Shown here in pieces: positions 27,353-36,166 of a stretch of 64,000 nt of DNA (position 1 is the first letter of the stretch; each line of letters starts with the position of its first letter). Position numbers and translations under genes: made by a program. The notes beneath the pieces were generated by a model, which saw nothing but the letters and a program-made list of their open reading frames with translations, made no database searches and was not told the DNA's origin. Source of the stretch: Streptomyces lanatus (GTDB taxonomy: Bacteria; Actinomycetota; Actinomycetes; Streptomycetales; Streptomycetaceae); NCBI RefSeq assembly GCF_014655715.1, contig NZ_BNBM01000017.1, positions 1-64,000 on the forward strand, in the 5' to 3' direction.

Positions 27353-28092
27353 ACGCCGCGCCGGCCGACCAGATCCGACTCCTCGACGTCCAGGCCCTCG
27401 ACGTCCGCCTCCAGCAGCTCGCGCACAAGCGGAAGTCGCTGCCCGAGCACAGCGAGATCGAGTCGCTGACCAAGGACCACACCCAGCTGCGCGACCTGCT
27501 CGTGGCCGCGCAGACCGAGGAGAGCGACTGCGCCCGCGAGCAGACCAAGGCCGAGCAGGACGTGGACCAGGTGCGCCAGCGCGCCGTCCGCGACCAGCAG
27601 CGCCTGGACTCCGGTGCCGTCACCTCCCCGAAGGACCTGGAGAACCTCCAGCACGAGATCGCCTCCCTCGCCAAGCGGCAGGGCGACCTGGAGGACGTCG
27701 TCCTGGAGGTCATGGAGCGCCGCGAGTCCGCGCAGGAGCGGGTCGCCGAGCTCACCGAGCGAGTCGGCGCCGTGCAGGGCAAGGTCGATGACGCGACCGC
27801 CCGCCGCGACGCCTCCTACGAGGAGATCGACGGCGAGGCGGCCACGGTCACCAAGGAGCGCGAGGTCGTCGCGGGCGCGGTCCCGGCCGATCTCCTCAAG
27901 CTCTACGAGAAGCTGCGCGAGCAGCAGGGCGGCATCGGCGCGGCCAAGCTGTACCAGCGCACCTGCCAGGGCTGCCGCCAGGAGCTGTCCATCACCGACA
28001 TCAACGAGATCCGTTCGGCGGCGCCGGACACCGTGGTGCGGTGCGAGAACTGCCGCCGGATCCTGGTGCGTACGTCCGAGTCCGGCCTCTAG
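27349..28092 (+). CDS. Coiled-coil zinc-ribbon protein (C4-type), apparent CTG start
   Basis: A 247-residue protein with a long charged coiled coil (residues about 10-190) and a C-terminal zinc ribbon CQGCRQEL...CENCRRIL. It resembles the actinobacterial zinc-ribbon family next to Nif3 and RNase H. The coil heptads run back through LLDVQALDVRLQQLAHKRK, well upstream of the first ATG (27502). The only suitable start is CTG at 27349, overlapping the Nif3 stop and preceded by GGGAG. Confidence 0.85.
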   Translation: MNAAPADQIRLLDVQALDVRLQQLAHKRKSLPEHSEIESLTKDHTQLRDLLVAAQTEESDCAREQTKAEQDVDQVRQRAVRDQQRLDSGAVTSPKDLENLQHEIASLAKRQGDLEDVVLEVMERRESAQERVAELTERVGAVQGKVDDATARRDASYEEIDGEAATVTKEREVVAGAVPADLLKLYEKLREQQGGIGAAKLYQRTCQGCRQELSITDINEIRSAAPDTVVRCENCRRILVRTSESGL

Positions 28093-28103
28093 GAGCCTCA
28101 ACC

Positions 28104-29264
28104 GTGCGGGAGTTCATCGTCGAGGCGGACGGCGGGTCACGGGGCAACCCGGGGCCCGCGGGCTACGGTTCGGTCGTCGTCGACGCGGCGACGGGCCAGA
28201 CGCTGGCCGAGGCGGCCGAGTACATCGGCGTCGCCACGAACAACGTCGCCGAGTACCGGGGGCTGTTGGCGGGGCTGCGGGCGGCGCACCGGCTCGACCC
28301 GTCCGCCACGGTGCACGTCCGTATGGACTCCAAGCTGGTCATCGAGCAGATGTCGGGCCGCTGGAAGATCAAGCACCCCGATATGAAGCCCCTGGCGTTC
28401 GAGGCATCGAAGGTCTTCCCCGCGCCCCAGGTGACATACGAGTGGATCCCCCGCGAGCAGAACAAGCACGCGGACCGGCTGGCCAACGAGGCGATGGACG
28501 CCGGGAAGCGGGGGGAGCAGTGGTCGGCGGCGGATTCGATGGCCGAGGTGGAGGCAGCGGACGCGAAAGCCGAGGCTGATGTCCGTGCCGCCCGCACCGT
28601 CGCCGCCCCCTCCACCGGCTGGGGTCCCGCCGACATGGGCGCCCCCGCCACCTTCGTACTGCTGCGGCACGGCGAGACGCCCCTCACCCCCGAGAAGCGT
28701 TTCTCCGGCAGCGGAGGCACGGATCCGTCCCTCTCCGACATCGGCCGTGAGCAGGCAGAGCGGGTCGGTGCCGCCCTCGCCCGGCGCGGCACCATCCAGG
28801 CCATCGTGGCCTCGCCGCTCGCCCGCACCCGGGAGACCGCCGGTATCGTCGCCGCCCACCTCGGACTCGACGTGGCCGTCGACGACGGTCTGCGCGAGAC
28901 CGACTTCGGCGCCTGGGAGGGCCTCACCTTCGGCGAGGTCCGCGAGCGCCACCCCGACGACCTCACGACCTGGCTCGCCGACCCCGAGGCCCGCCCCACC
29001 GGCGACGGCGAGAGCTTCGCGGCCACCGCCACCCGGATCGCCGCCACCCGCGACAAGCTGGTCGCGGCGTACGCGGGCCGCACGGTCCTGCTCGTCAGCC
29101 ACGTCACCCCGATCAAGACGTTCGTACGCCTCGCCCTGGGCGCCCCGCCCGAGTCCCTGTTCCGCATGGAACTCTCCGCGGCCTCCCTCTCGGCGGTCGC
29201 GTACTACGCCGACGGCAACGCGAGCGTACGGCTCCTCAACGACACCTCACACCTGCGCCCGTAG
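28104..29264 (+). CDS. Bifunctional RNase H / histidine (acid) phosphatase
   Basis: A 386-residue two-domain enzyme. Residues 1-135 are RNase HI-like (VEADGGSRGNPGPAGYG, the Glu in NNVAEYRGLLAGL, RMDSKLVIEQMSG), degrading RNA of RNA:DNA hybrids. Residues about 180-386 are a phosphoglycerate-mutase-like phosphatase (LLRHGETPLT, ARTRETAGIVA, LLVSHVTPIK), related to alpha-ribazole phosphatases. A linker separates them. It begins at GTG 28104 and overlaps the convergent aldolase gene by 18 bases. Confidence 0.93.
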   Translation: MREFIVEADGGSRGNPGPAGYGSVVVDAATGQTLAEAAEYIGVATNNVAEYRGLLAGLRAAHRLDPSATVHVRMDSKLVIEQMSGRWKIKHPDMKPLAFEASKVFPAPQVTYEWIPREQNKHADRLANEAMDAGKRGEQWSAADSMAEVEAADAKAEADVRAARTVAAPSTGWGPADMGAPATFVLLRHGETPLTPEKRFSGSGGTDPSLSDIGREQAERVGAALARRGTIQAIVASPLARTRETAGIVAAHLGLDVAVDDGLRETDFGAWEGLTFGEVRERHPDDLTTWLADPEARPTGDGESFAATATRIAATRDKLVAAYAGRTVLLVSHVTPIKTFVRLALGAPPESLFRMELSAASLSAVAYYADGNASVRLLNDTSHLRP

Positions 29265-29876
29265 CCCCGCCGCCGCCCGGGCCAGCGCCTCGATCCGCCT
29301 CCAGTCCTGCCCCGCCACCGCGTCCGCCGGAAGCATCCAACTGCCGCCCACGCAGCCGACGTTGGGCAGTGCGAGGTATTCGGGCGCCGTCGCCGGGCCG
29401 ATGCCGCCCGTGGGGCAGAACCGGGCCTGCGGCAGCGGTCCGTTCAGCGACTTGAGATACGCGGTGCCGCCCGCCGCCTCGGCCGGGAAGAACTTCATCT
29501 CCCGCACCCCGCGCTCAAGCAGCGCCACCACCTCGGAGGTGGTCGACACCCCCGGCAGATACGGCACCCCGGACGCCCGCATGGCGTCCAGCAGTACGTC
29601 CGTCCAGCCGGGGCTCACCAGAAAGCGTGCCCCCGCCCTGACGGCGTCCGTCACCTGCTCCGGCGTGATCACCGTGCCCGCCCCGACCACGGCGTCCGGC
29701 ACGGCGCCCGCGATCGCGCGGATCGCCTCCAGCGCGCCCGGCGTCCGCAGCGTCACCTCGATGGCGGGCAGCCCGCCCGCGACCAGGGCCCGGGCGAGCG
29801 GTACGGCGTCGGAGGGGTCGTCGACCACGACCACGGGGACGACGGGCGCGAGATCCAGGACTGAGGAGGAGGTCAT
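29247..29876 (-). CDS. eda: KDPG/KHG aldolase (Entner-Doudoroff type)
   Basis: A 209-residue class I aldolase cleaving 2-keto-3-deoxy-6-phosphogluconate or 4-hydroxy-2-oxoglutarate. VVGAGTVITPEQV and the Schiff-base Lys in EMKFFPAEAAGG are present, as is CPTGGI. The ATG at 29876 with GGAGGAGG immediately upstream is clear. Its 3' end overlaps the RNase H/phosphatase gene on the other strand. Confidence 0.9.
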   Translation of the reverse strand: MTSSSVLDLAPVVPVVVVDDPSDAVPLARALVAGGLPAIEVTLRTPGALEAIRAIAGAVPDAVVGAGTVITPEQVTDAVRAGARFLVSPGWTDVLLDAMRASGVPYLPGVSTTSEVVALLERGVREMKFFPAEAAGGTAYLKSLNGPLPQARFCPTGGIGPATAPEYLALPNVGCVGGSWMLPADAVAGQDWRRIEALARAAAGLRAQV

Positions 29877-29937
29877 GGTCTCATCCTGCCCAGGGCGAGC
29901 AGCATGCGCAAAGGTCATTGCGCATGCTGCAATCGCC

Positions 29938-30720
29938 TCAGTGGATCTCCGTCACCAGCACATCCAAGGTCCACGCCTTCCCTGGCTTCCCGGGCGCCGC
30001 CACCTCCACCTCGTACCCGAGATCCCGCAGCGCCTCCACCAGCTCCGCCGGTCCCTCGGGCGCGGCACCCTCTGTCAGCAGACTCCGTACGATGCGCCCC
30101 TTGGTCGCCTTGTTGAAGTGGCTGACCACCTTCCGGGTCGGCGCGTGCAGCACCCGTACCGACGCCGTCCGCCCGGCCACCTCGCCCTTCGGCTTCCACG
30201 CCGCCGCGTACGCCGACGAGCGCAGGTCCAGCACCAGCCCGTCCCCGGCTGCCTCCGGCAGCACCTGTGCCATCGGCGCCCGCCAGTGCGCCCCGAGCGC
30301 CCCGAGGCCGGGCAGCTTCACGCCCATCGAGCAGCGGTAGGAGGGGATGCGGTCGTTGACGCGCACCGCGCCCCACAGCCCCGAGAACACCAGCAGCGAC
30401 CGGGTCGCCCGCCGCTTCGCCGCCGCGTCCAGCGACGCCAGGTCCAGGGCGTCGTACAGCACCCCGGTGTAGATCTCCCCGGCCGGCCGCGCCCCCGCGG
30501 TCAGCAGCCCGGCGTTCTTCGCGACCTCGCCCCGCAGCCCCTCGCTGAGCCCGAGCACGTCCCGCGCCTTGTCCTCGTCGGCTCCACACAGCTCGACCAG
30601 CTCACGCAGCACGGCCTCGCGCGCCTCGCCCAGCCCCGGCAGGGACAGCGAATCCGGCTTCAGCGGCGCACCCCGCCCGGACGAGGCCTTGCCTTCGGAC
30701 GGCGGCAACAGGACAAGCAC
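29938..30720 (-). CDS. yaaA: Peroxide-stress protein YaaA
   Basis: A 260-residue YaaA/DUF328 protein. The N-terminal LVLLPPSEGKA and later LLVFSGLWGAVRVND, RLPSYR-like IPSYRCSMGVKL, and KVVSHFNKATKGRIVR are the family hallmarks. YaaA limits free iron during peroxide stress in E. coli. It is a monocistronic gene divergent from the RNB ribonuclease. Confidence 0.9.
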   Translation of the reverse strand: MLVLLPPSEGKASSGRGAPLKPDSLSLPGLGEAREAVLRELVELCGADEDKARDVLGLSEGLRGEVAKNAGLLTAGARPAGEIYTGVLYDALDLASLDAAAKRRATRSLLVFSGLWGAVRVNDRIPSYRCSMGVKLPGLGALGAHWRAPMAQVLPEAAGDGLVLDLRSSAYAAAWKPKGEVAGRTASVRVLHAPTRKVVSHFNKATKGRIVRSLLTEGAAPEGPAELVEALRDLGYEVEVAAPGKPGKAWTLDVLVTEIH

Positions 30721-30794
30721 ACGTACTCCTTCGCTACGAACTCCGCCACAGCGTACGGCGTGCCACCCGGCGCCCCTCGCCCTACGCTCGACTC

Positions 30795-32231
30795 ATGCCC
30801 CGCCGCCACATCCGGGTGACCGGCGCCCCCGAGGCCCCCCTCAGGGCCGCCCTCGCCGAGCTGCGCACCGAACTCGGCGTCGCCGGGAGCTTCCCGCCCG
30901 AGGCACTGACGGAAGCCGAGCAGTCGGCGAAGGCCCCGATGCTCCCCTCGCGCGACGCGATCGACCTCCCTTTCTTCACTCTCGACCCGCCCGCCTCCAC
31001 CGACCTCGACCAGGCGATGCACCTCTCCCGCCGGGGCACCGGCTACCGCGTCCGGTACGCCATCGCCGACGTCGCCGCCTTCGTCGCACCGACCGGCGCG
31101 CTCGACCGGGAGGCCCACCGGCGGGTGACCACGCTCTACTTCCCTGACCTGCGGGTCCCGCTGCACCCCGAGTCGCTCAGCGAGGGCGCGGCGAGCCTGC
31201 TCCCGGACCAGGACCGGCCCGCGGTGCTCTGGACGATCGACCTCGACGGGGACGGCCGTACCCTCGCCGTCGACGTACGCCGGGCCCTCGTCCGCAGCCG
31301 GGCCAAACTGGACTATGCGGGCTTGCAACGCCAGATCGACAACGGGACCGCCGAGGAGCCGCTGGCGCTGCTCAAGGAGATCGGCGAGCTGCGGGAGAAG
31401 CTGGAACTGGAACGCGGCGGCATCTCGCTCAGCGTGCCCGAGCAGGAGATCGTCGAGCGCGACCACACCTACGAGCTCGCCTACCGCGCCCCGCACCCCG
31501 CCGACCGCTGGAACGCCCAGATCTCCCTGCTGACCGGCATGGCCGCCGCGGAGCTGATGCTGGCCGCCGGCACCGGCATCCTGCGCACCCTCCCCGCCGC
31601 CCCCGACGGCGCCGTCGGCCGACTCCGCCGTACCGCGCACGCCCTGCGCATCGACTGGCCGCACCACGTCTCGTACGCCGAACTGGTCCGCTCCCTGGAC
31701 CCGCACCGCCCGCACCACGCGGCCTTCCTCCAGGAGTGCACGACGCTGCTGCGCGGCGCCGGGTACACGGTCTTCCGGGACGGCGTCTTGCCCGCCCTCA
31801 CCACCCACTCCGCCGTAGCGGCCCCCTACGCCCACTGCACGGCCCCCCTGCGCCGCCTCGCCGACCGGTACGCAGCCGAGATCTGCCTGGCGGCTGGCGC
31901 CGGGCGACCGGTGCCCGAGTGGGTGCTGGCCGCCCTCGACGCGCTGCCGGCCCGGATGGCCGAGGGCAGCCGACGCGCGGGCACGGTCGAGCGGGAGTGC
32001 GTCGACATCGTGGAGGCGGCGCTGCTGAAGGACCGGGTGGGGGAGGAGTTCGACGGCTGGGTGGTGGAGGTGGAGGAGCGCCGGCCGGCCGTCGGGACCG
32101 TGCAGTTGGAGTCCCCGGCGATCATCGGCCGGATCGAGGGGACGGACGCGCTTCCGCTCGGTGAGCGGCTGCGGGTCCGCCTCACCCAGTCGGATCCGGG
32201 AGCGGCGAAGGTACGTTTCGCGCCTGCCTGA
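30795..32231 (+). CDS. RNB-domain 3'-5' exoribonuclease
   Basis: A 478-residue RNase II-family protein. The metal-binding aspartates are in FFTLDPPASTDLDQAMHL and YAIADVAAFV; the substrate channel region TTHSAVAAPYAHCTAPLRRLADRY is intact. It is short compared with RNase II/R and lacks obvious N-terminal cold-shock and C-terminal S1 domains, as in the actinobacterial form. Its 3' end overlaps the convergent membrane protein gene by 50 bases. Confidence 0.9.
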   Translation: MPRRHIRVTGAPEAPLRAALAELRTELGVAGSFPPEALTEAEQSAKAPMLPSRDAIDLPFFTLDPPASTDLDQAMHLSRRGTGYRVRYAIADVAAFVAPTGALDREAHRRVTTLYFPDLRVPLHPESLSEGAASLLPDQDRPAVLWTIDLDGDGRTLAVDVRRALVRSRAKLDYAGLQRQIDNGTAEEPLALLKEIGELREKLELERGGISLSVPEQEIVERDHTYELAYRAPHPADRWNAQISLLTGMAAAELMLAAGTGILRTLPAAPDGAVGRLRRTAHALRIDWPHHVSYAELVRSLDPHRPHHAAFLQECTTLLRGAGYTVFRDGVLPALTTHSAVAAPYAHCTAPLRRLADRYAAEICLAAGAGRPVPEWVLAALDALPARMAEGSRRAGTVERECVDIVEAALLKDRVGEEFDGWVVEVEERRPAVGTVQLESPAIIGRIEGTDALPLGERLRVRLTQSDPGAAKVRFAPA

Positions 32232-32778
32232 GTGCCGATACGAGGCTGTCGGCGTCCTCGGCGTGGAAGCGCACGAGCCGGACGTCCCGCCGCCGGCCCA
32301 GGAAGGTGAAGTGGGCGACGGGTTCGGCGAGTTCGAGCGTGATGGTGGTCTGTGCGCCGACGGCGAGGTTGAGTTCGCCCTCGGCCCGCTCATGGGTGTG
32401 GCGTGACTCGCGGCGCACATGGGCGATCTTCTCCAGCGGTATGCGCAGATCGACGTGCGCGGCATGCCGGACGCGCAGGAAGCCGGCGCCGAGGACATGC
32501 GGCCGTACGACGGAGGCGGCGTGCATCCCGACGACCAGCACGAGGGTGTACACGTCCACCATGAACCACGCGCGCTGTACGGCGGGGTGGTTCCGCAGCA
32601 GTACGGACATGGTGATCGACTCGATGACGATCACGAACCCGAAGCCCATCATCATGGCGCCCTGCCCACGCGCGTACCCGAAGCCGGTGCCGTCACCGAT
32701 CCCGTGCCGGCGCCGGGCCACCCACAGCCCGAGACTGGCGAGGACGCGCAGCTCGTGCCGCACCAGGGCGAGCATCAT
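32182..32778 (-). CDS. Hypothetical membrane protein
   Basis: A 198-residue protein with two hydrophobic segments (about residues 41-60 and 73-95) and a C-terminal soluble beta-rich domain (ITLELAEPVAHFTFLGRRRDVRLVRF). It starts 4 bases inside the end of the MerR gene (ATGA), so it is translated with that regulator and may be its target. No family recognised. Confidence 0.75.
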   Translation of the reverse strand: MMLALVRHELRVLASLGLWVARRRHGIGDGTGFGYARGQGAMMMGFGFVIVIESITMSVLLRNHPAVQRAWFMVDVYTLVLVVGMHAASVVRPHVLGAGFLRVRHAAHVDLRIPLEKIAHVRRESRHTHERAEGELNLAVGAQTTITLELAEPVAHFTFLGRRRDVRLVRFHAEDADSLVSALRQARNVPSPLPDPTG

Positions 32779-33536
32779 GGTCCGTTCCCCTCGGTCAGGT
32801 GCCGCAGCGTGCGGCGGATGGCCTCCGCCTGGGCCGGTGCGAAGTCGGCGTAGAAGGCGCGCAGGAAGCTGTTGTCGGAGTCGATGTGCAGCGGCTCCGG
32901 GAACAGGTCGCGGGGCAGACAGTCGGCGAGGGCACGGGCCGCCTCGTCCACCCGCGGGTCGTCCGGGTCGGCGTCGACGAGCTGGTCGAGCAGGGCGTAG
33001 GCGGCCACGGCCCGCTCCTGGCCACCCGGCCGGGCGAGGGCGCTCCCCAGCGCGCCCATCAGCTGCTCCCGCCCCTCGGGATCGGCCGTGGTCTCGATCA
33101 GCGCGAGCATCTCGCGGTCCTTCGCGGCCATGGGGGAGTCGGCGGCGAGATGCGCCGTGTCCTGGAACAGCGCGGCCAGCCGAGGCGACACCGGCCCTTC
33201 CGCGGGCAGCCCGCCCTCCGCCTCCAGCAGCACCCGCAGCCGCTCCCGCCGCTCCCGGATGGCGGCCTCCTGCCGGGCGAGATCCTCGTCCAGCTCGCCG
33301 AGCACCTCGACGAGATCCTTCCCGGCGTCCTCCGCCAGCACATCCCGGATCTCCGCGAGCCCCAGCCCCAGCTCGGCCAGCCGGCGGATCCGCGCCAGCA
33401 CGACCGCGTGCCGCAGCGTGTAGTCCCGATAGCCGTTCGGCAGCCGCTCCGGTTCGGGCAGCAGCCCCTGATGGTGGTAGTGCCGCACCGTCCGGGTGGT
33501 GACACCCACGGCGGCGGCGAGTTCTCCGATCCGCAT
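32775..33536 (-). CDS. MerR-family transcriptional regulator
   Basis: A 253-residue regulator. The winged helix MRIGELAAAVGVTTRTVRHY then GLLPEPERLPNGYRDY is canonical, followed by the dimerisation coiled coil (LAELGLGLAEIRDVLAEDAG). The C-terminal 150-residue effector domain has no metal-binding Cys, so a drug-like or organic ligand is expected. The start codon lies only about 7 bases after the -10 element, so the message is probably leaderless. Confidence 0.9.
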   Translation of the reverse strand: MRIGELAAAVGVTTRTVRHYHHQGLLPEPERLPNGYRDYTLRHAVVLARIRRLAELGLGLAEIRDVLAEDAGKDLVEVLGELDEDLARQEAAIRERRERLRVLLEAEGGLPAEGPVSPRLAALFQDTAHLAADSPMAAKDREMLALIETTADPEGREQLMGALGSALARPGGQERAVAAYALLDQLVDADPDDPRVDEAARALADCLPRDLFPEPLHIDSDNSFLRAFYADFAPAQAEAIRRTLRHLTEGNGP

Positions 33537-33542
33537 GGGACC

Positions 33543-33573
33543 AGTAGAAACGCTGACGTTACGGCAGGGTCAA
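33543..33573 (-). promoter_or_regulatory. MerR-type promoter with 19-bp spacer
   Basis: On the minus strand -35 TTGACC (33573-33568) and -10 TCTACT (33548-33543) are 19 bases apart, the over-long spacer MerR activators untwist. An imperfect dyad CTGACGTTACGGCAG (+ strand, 33553-33567) fills the spacer. This indicates autoregulation of the merR-membrane protein operon. Confidence 0.75.
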
Positions 33574-33589
33574 GCGGACACCGCCGGGC

Positions 33590-34465
33590 ATGGAAACGGG
33601 GCTTCGGGTGTTGAGCCCGTACGGGAAAGGGGGTGACAGGTTGCGCGAACAGGCACTGTGGACCAGGGCCCGGCTCGGCCGCGACGGACCGCCCCTCGAC
33701 CTGCTGACCGCCCGCTTCGACCGGCACGTCTACGCCCCGCACGCCCATGACGAGTTCACGATCGGCGTCTGCGTCGGCGGCAGCGAGATCATCGACTACC
33801 GGGGCGGCCGTATCCGCCCCGGCCCGGGCTCCATCGTCGTACTGGCACCGGGAGAGATGCACACGGGCGCTCCGGCCGCCTCCGAGGGCTACGCCTACCG
33901 AGCCCTGTACGCCGACACATCACTCCTGACCGACGGAGCCCGCAGCACCGCCGTCCCGTATTTCCGCGACCCCCTCCTGGACGACCCGGAACTGTCCGCC
34001 GCCCTGCGCCGAGCCCACACCGAACTGGCCGCCTGCCCAGACCCCCTGGAAGCCGAGTCCCGCATCCCCTGGCTGCTGACGGCCCTGGCCCGCCGCCACT
34101 CCACGGCCCGCGCGGCCGACGACACGGTGCCCGGCGCGGACCATCTGGCACGGACGGTCCGCGACCGCCTGGCCGACGAACTCACCGCCCCACCCTCCCT
34201 CGCCTCCCTGGCCACCGAACTCGGCCTGTCCCGCTACCAGCTCCTGCGCGCCTTCCGTACGACGATGGGGATACCGCCGTACGCCTGGCTGGCCCAGCAC
34301 CGGGTCACCCGGGCCCGCGCACTCCTGGAGTCCGGCCTGCGCCCGGCCGAGGTCGCCGGCCTGGTCGGCTTCGCGGACCAGGCACACCTCACCCGCTGGT
34401 TCCGCCGAGTACTGGGCGTCACCCCGGCGGCGTACCGCAACAGCGTTCAAGACACCGGACGCTGA
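33590..34465 (+). CDS. AraC-family transcriptional regulator
   Basis: A 291-residue regulator. An N-terminal cupin ligand domain (HVYAPHAHDEFTIGVCVGGSE; PGEMHTG) is followed by two helix-turn-helices (LATELGLSRYQLLRAFRTTMG and ARALLESGLRPAEVAGLVGF). The ATG at 33590 is used; a TTG at 33641 (LREQALW) with GGGGGTGA upstream is a plausible true start. It lies 19 bases before an EamA transporter, its likely target. Confidence 0.88.
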   Translation: METGLRVLSPYGKGGDRLREQALWTRARLGRDGPPLDLLTARFDRHVYAPHAHDEFTIGVCVGGSEIIDYRGGRIRPGPGSIVVLAPGEMHTGAPAASEGYAYRALYADTSLLTDGARSTAVPYFRDPLLDDPELSAALRRAHTELAACPDPLEAESRIPWLLTALARRHSTARAADDTVPGADHLARTVRDRLADELTAPPSLASLATELGLSRYQLLRAFRTTMGIPPYAWLAQHRVTRARALLESGLRPAEVAGLVGFADQAHLTRWFRRVLGVTPAAYRNSVQDTGR

Positions 34466-34484
34466 GCGGACCGAGACTCCCCGC

Positions 34485-35414
34485 ATGACTGCACGTGGCT
34501 GGTCCCTGTTCGCCCTGATGGGCGTGGTCTGGGGCATCCCCTACCTATTGATCAAGGTGGCGGTGGAGGAGGTCTCCCCGTCGACGGTGGTGTTCACGCG
34601 CTGCGCGCTGGCCGCCGCGCTCCTGCTCCCCTTCGCGCTACGCCAGGGCGGCCTGCCCCGGACGATACGAACGCACTGGCGCCCCCTGCTGGCCTTCGCC
34701 TGCATAGAGATCATCGGCCCCTGGTGGACCCTGACGGACGCCGAACGCCACCTCTCCAGCTCCACGGCCGGCCTGCTGATCGCGGGCGTCCCGATCGTCG
34801 GCGTCGCCCTGTCCCGCTTCTTCGGCACTCGGGAACACCTCGGCATCCGCCGCGTCATCGGCCTGGCCCTGGGCCTGGCCGGCGTGGCCACGCTCACTTT
34901 CCCGCATCTGACGACGGGCGACGCCCGCTCCCTGACAGAGGTCCTGCTGACGGTACTGGGATACGCGACGGCCCCGTTGATCGCGGCGAGATGGCTCAAG
35001 GACGTCCCGTCCCTGCACCTGACCGCGGCCTGCCTGACCCTGGCGGCCCTGGTCTACGCCCCCGCGGCGGCCCTGACCCGCCCGACGTCCCTCCCCTCCG
35101 CCGAGACCCTCGCCGCCCTGGCCGCCCTGGGCGTGATCTGCACGGCGGTCGCCTTCGTGGCCTTCCTGGAGCTGATCAAGGAGGTGGGCCCGACGCGGGC
35201 GACGGTATTCACGTACGTCAATCCGGCGGTGGCGGTGGCGGCCGGGGCGCTGTTCCTGGACGAGCCCCTGACGGCGGGGATCGCGGTGGCCTTCGCACTG
35301 ATCCTGGCGGGCTCGGTACTGGCGACGGCGGCAGGTCCTGCGAAGGACGAGGGCCCGGTACCATGGTCGACACGGCAGACGAGCCGGGCGGACGGCCGCG
35401 TGGAGTCCCCCTAG
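34485..35414 (+). CDS. EamA/DMT-superfamily transporter
   Basis: A 309-residue transporter with ten predicted helices in two EamA repeats; TRATVFTYVNPAVAVAAGALFLDE is the second repeat signature. It probably exports a metabolite or amino acid. Its last 14 codons overlap the 5' end of rnpB, and the preceding 15 or so contain the expected rnpB promoter, so the C-terminal tail (after VLATAAGP) is unlikely to be functionally constrained as protein. Confidence 0.88.
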   Translation: MTARGWSLFALMGVVWGIPYLLIKVAVEEVSPSTVVFTRCALAAALLLPFALRQGGLPRTIRTHWRPLLAFACIEIIGPWWTLTDAERHLSSSTAGLLIAGVPIVGVALSRFFGTREHLGIRRVIGLALGLAGVATLTFPHLTTGDARSLTEVLLTVLGYATAPLIAARWLKDVPSLHLTAACLTLAALVYAPAAALTRPTSLPSAETLAALAALGVICTAVAFVAFLELIKEVGPTRATVFTYVNPAVAVAAGALFLDEPLTAGIAVAFALILAGSVLATAAGPAKDEGPVPWSTRQTSRADGRVESP

Positions 35415-35783
35415 GGGGCTTCCCGAGGAACGTCCGGGCTCCACAGGGCAGGGTGATGGCTAACGGCCACCCGGGGTGACCCGCGGGACAGTGCCACAGA
35501 AAGCAAACCGCCCGGTGCTTCGGCGCCGGGTAAGGGTGAAACGGTGGTGTAAGAGACCACCAGTGCCCAGGGCGACCTGGGCAGCTAGGTAAACCCCACC
35601 CGGAGCAAGGTCAAGAGGGAGCGCCTCGGCGCTCCTGCGGGGACGTTCGAGGGCTGCCCGCCCGAGTTCCCGGGTAGACCGCAGGAGGCCGGCGGCAACG
35701 CCGGTCCTAGATGGATGGCCGTCACCCCGGCTCCCGCGAGGGACCGGGGGACAGAACCCGGCGTACAGCCCGACTCGTCTGCC
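35374..35783 (+). ncRNA. rnpB: RNase P RNA (class A)
   Basis: The catalytic RNA of ribonuclease P, which matures tRNA 5' ends. Conserved segments are present in order: GAGGAACGTCCGGGCTCC near the 5' end, CCACAGAAAGCAAACCGCC, GGGTAAGGGTGAAACGGTGG then GTGTAAGAGACCACC, GGTAAACCCCACC, TAGATGGATGGCC and GACAGAACCCGGCGTACAG. The closing P1 helix pairs GGCAGACGAG (35374-35383) with CTCGTCTGCC (35774-35783). A -10-like TACCAT sits at 35359-35364. Confidence 0.97.
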
Positions 35784-35788
35784 GCTAA

Positions 35789-35829
35789 GGGGCTCTGATC
35801 AGCGTTTTAGCTGGTCAGAGGCCCTTTTT
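35789..35829 (+). terminator. Intrinsic terminator of rnpB
   Basis: A stem of about 14 bp (GGG-CTCTGATCAGC with GCTGGTCAGAG-CCC, one G-T pair, one bulged G) is followed by five T. Confidence 0.9.
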
Positions 35830-36094
35830 CGTCGATTCAGGCCCTCGGCTAGAACCCGTTCCGTACGCGTCCAAACCGGGGTTCACGGCTACGTACGTAG
35901 CCATGAAAGTAGCCATGGGACGGGAGTCTACGAGCCTGCTTGATTCGGCCCTTCACCTGCGGCAGCACGCCGCTGTCCTGAGCCTTTGATGGGATGGAGC
36001 GTCCCGTCGGAACATCGCGCGGCGGGGCGTGATCAGGTTGTACCTCTCTGATTGCCCCGGATAGATCCTCGGTTCTGCGGGGCGCAAACGCGCC
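35830..36094. other. Prophage left-end region, candidate attL and integrase arm sites
   Basis: No gene. It holds a perfect 16-bp palindrome GGCTACGTACGTAGCC (35887-35902) and two direct GTAGCCATG repeats 12 bases apart (35897-35905, 35909-35917). Such short repeats next to an integrase gene are typical of integrase binding sites. The core cannot be located without the right end. Confidence 0.5.
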
Positions 36095-36130
36095 AGCGGG
36101 GCTGAGGCCGACATCGGCCTCAGCCCCGCT
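36095..36130 (-). terminator. Integrase gene terminator
   Basis: A 17-bp perfect stem (AGCGGGGCTGAGGCCGA and its complement) with a 2-base apex lies 36 bases after the integrase stop. Confidence 0.8.
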
Positions 36131-36166
36131 GAGGGTTCTGCGTTCGCGCCGGGAGAGGCGCTGAGG

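Noticed and set aside
35850..35863. KstR-like operator near the prophage left end
   Set aside because: Matches 7 of 8 fixed positions only. Several such matches are expected by chance, and it is not in a promoter of a lipid gene.
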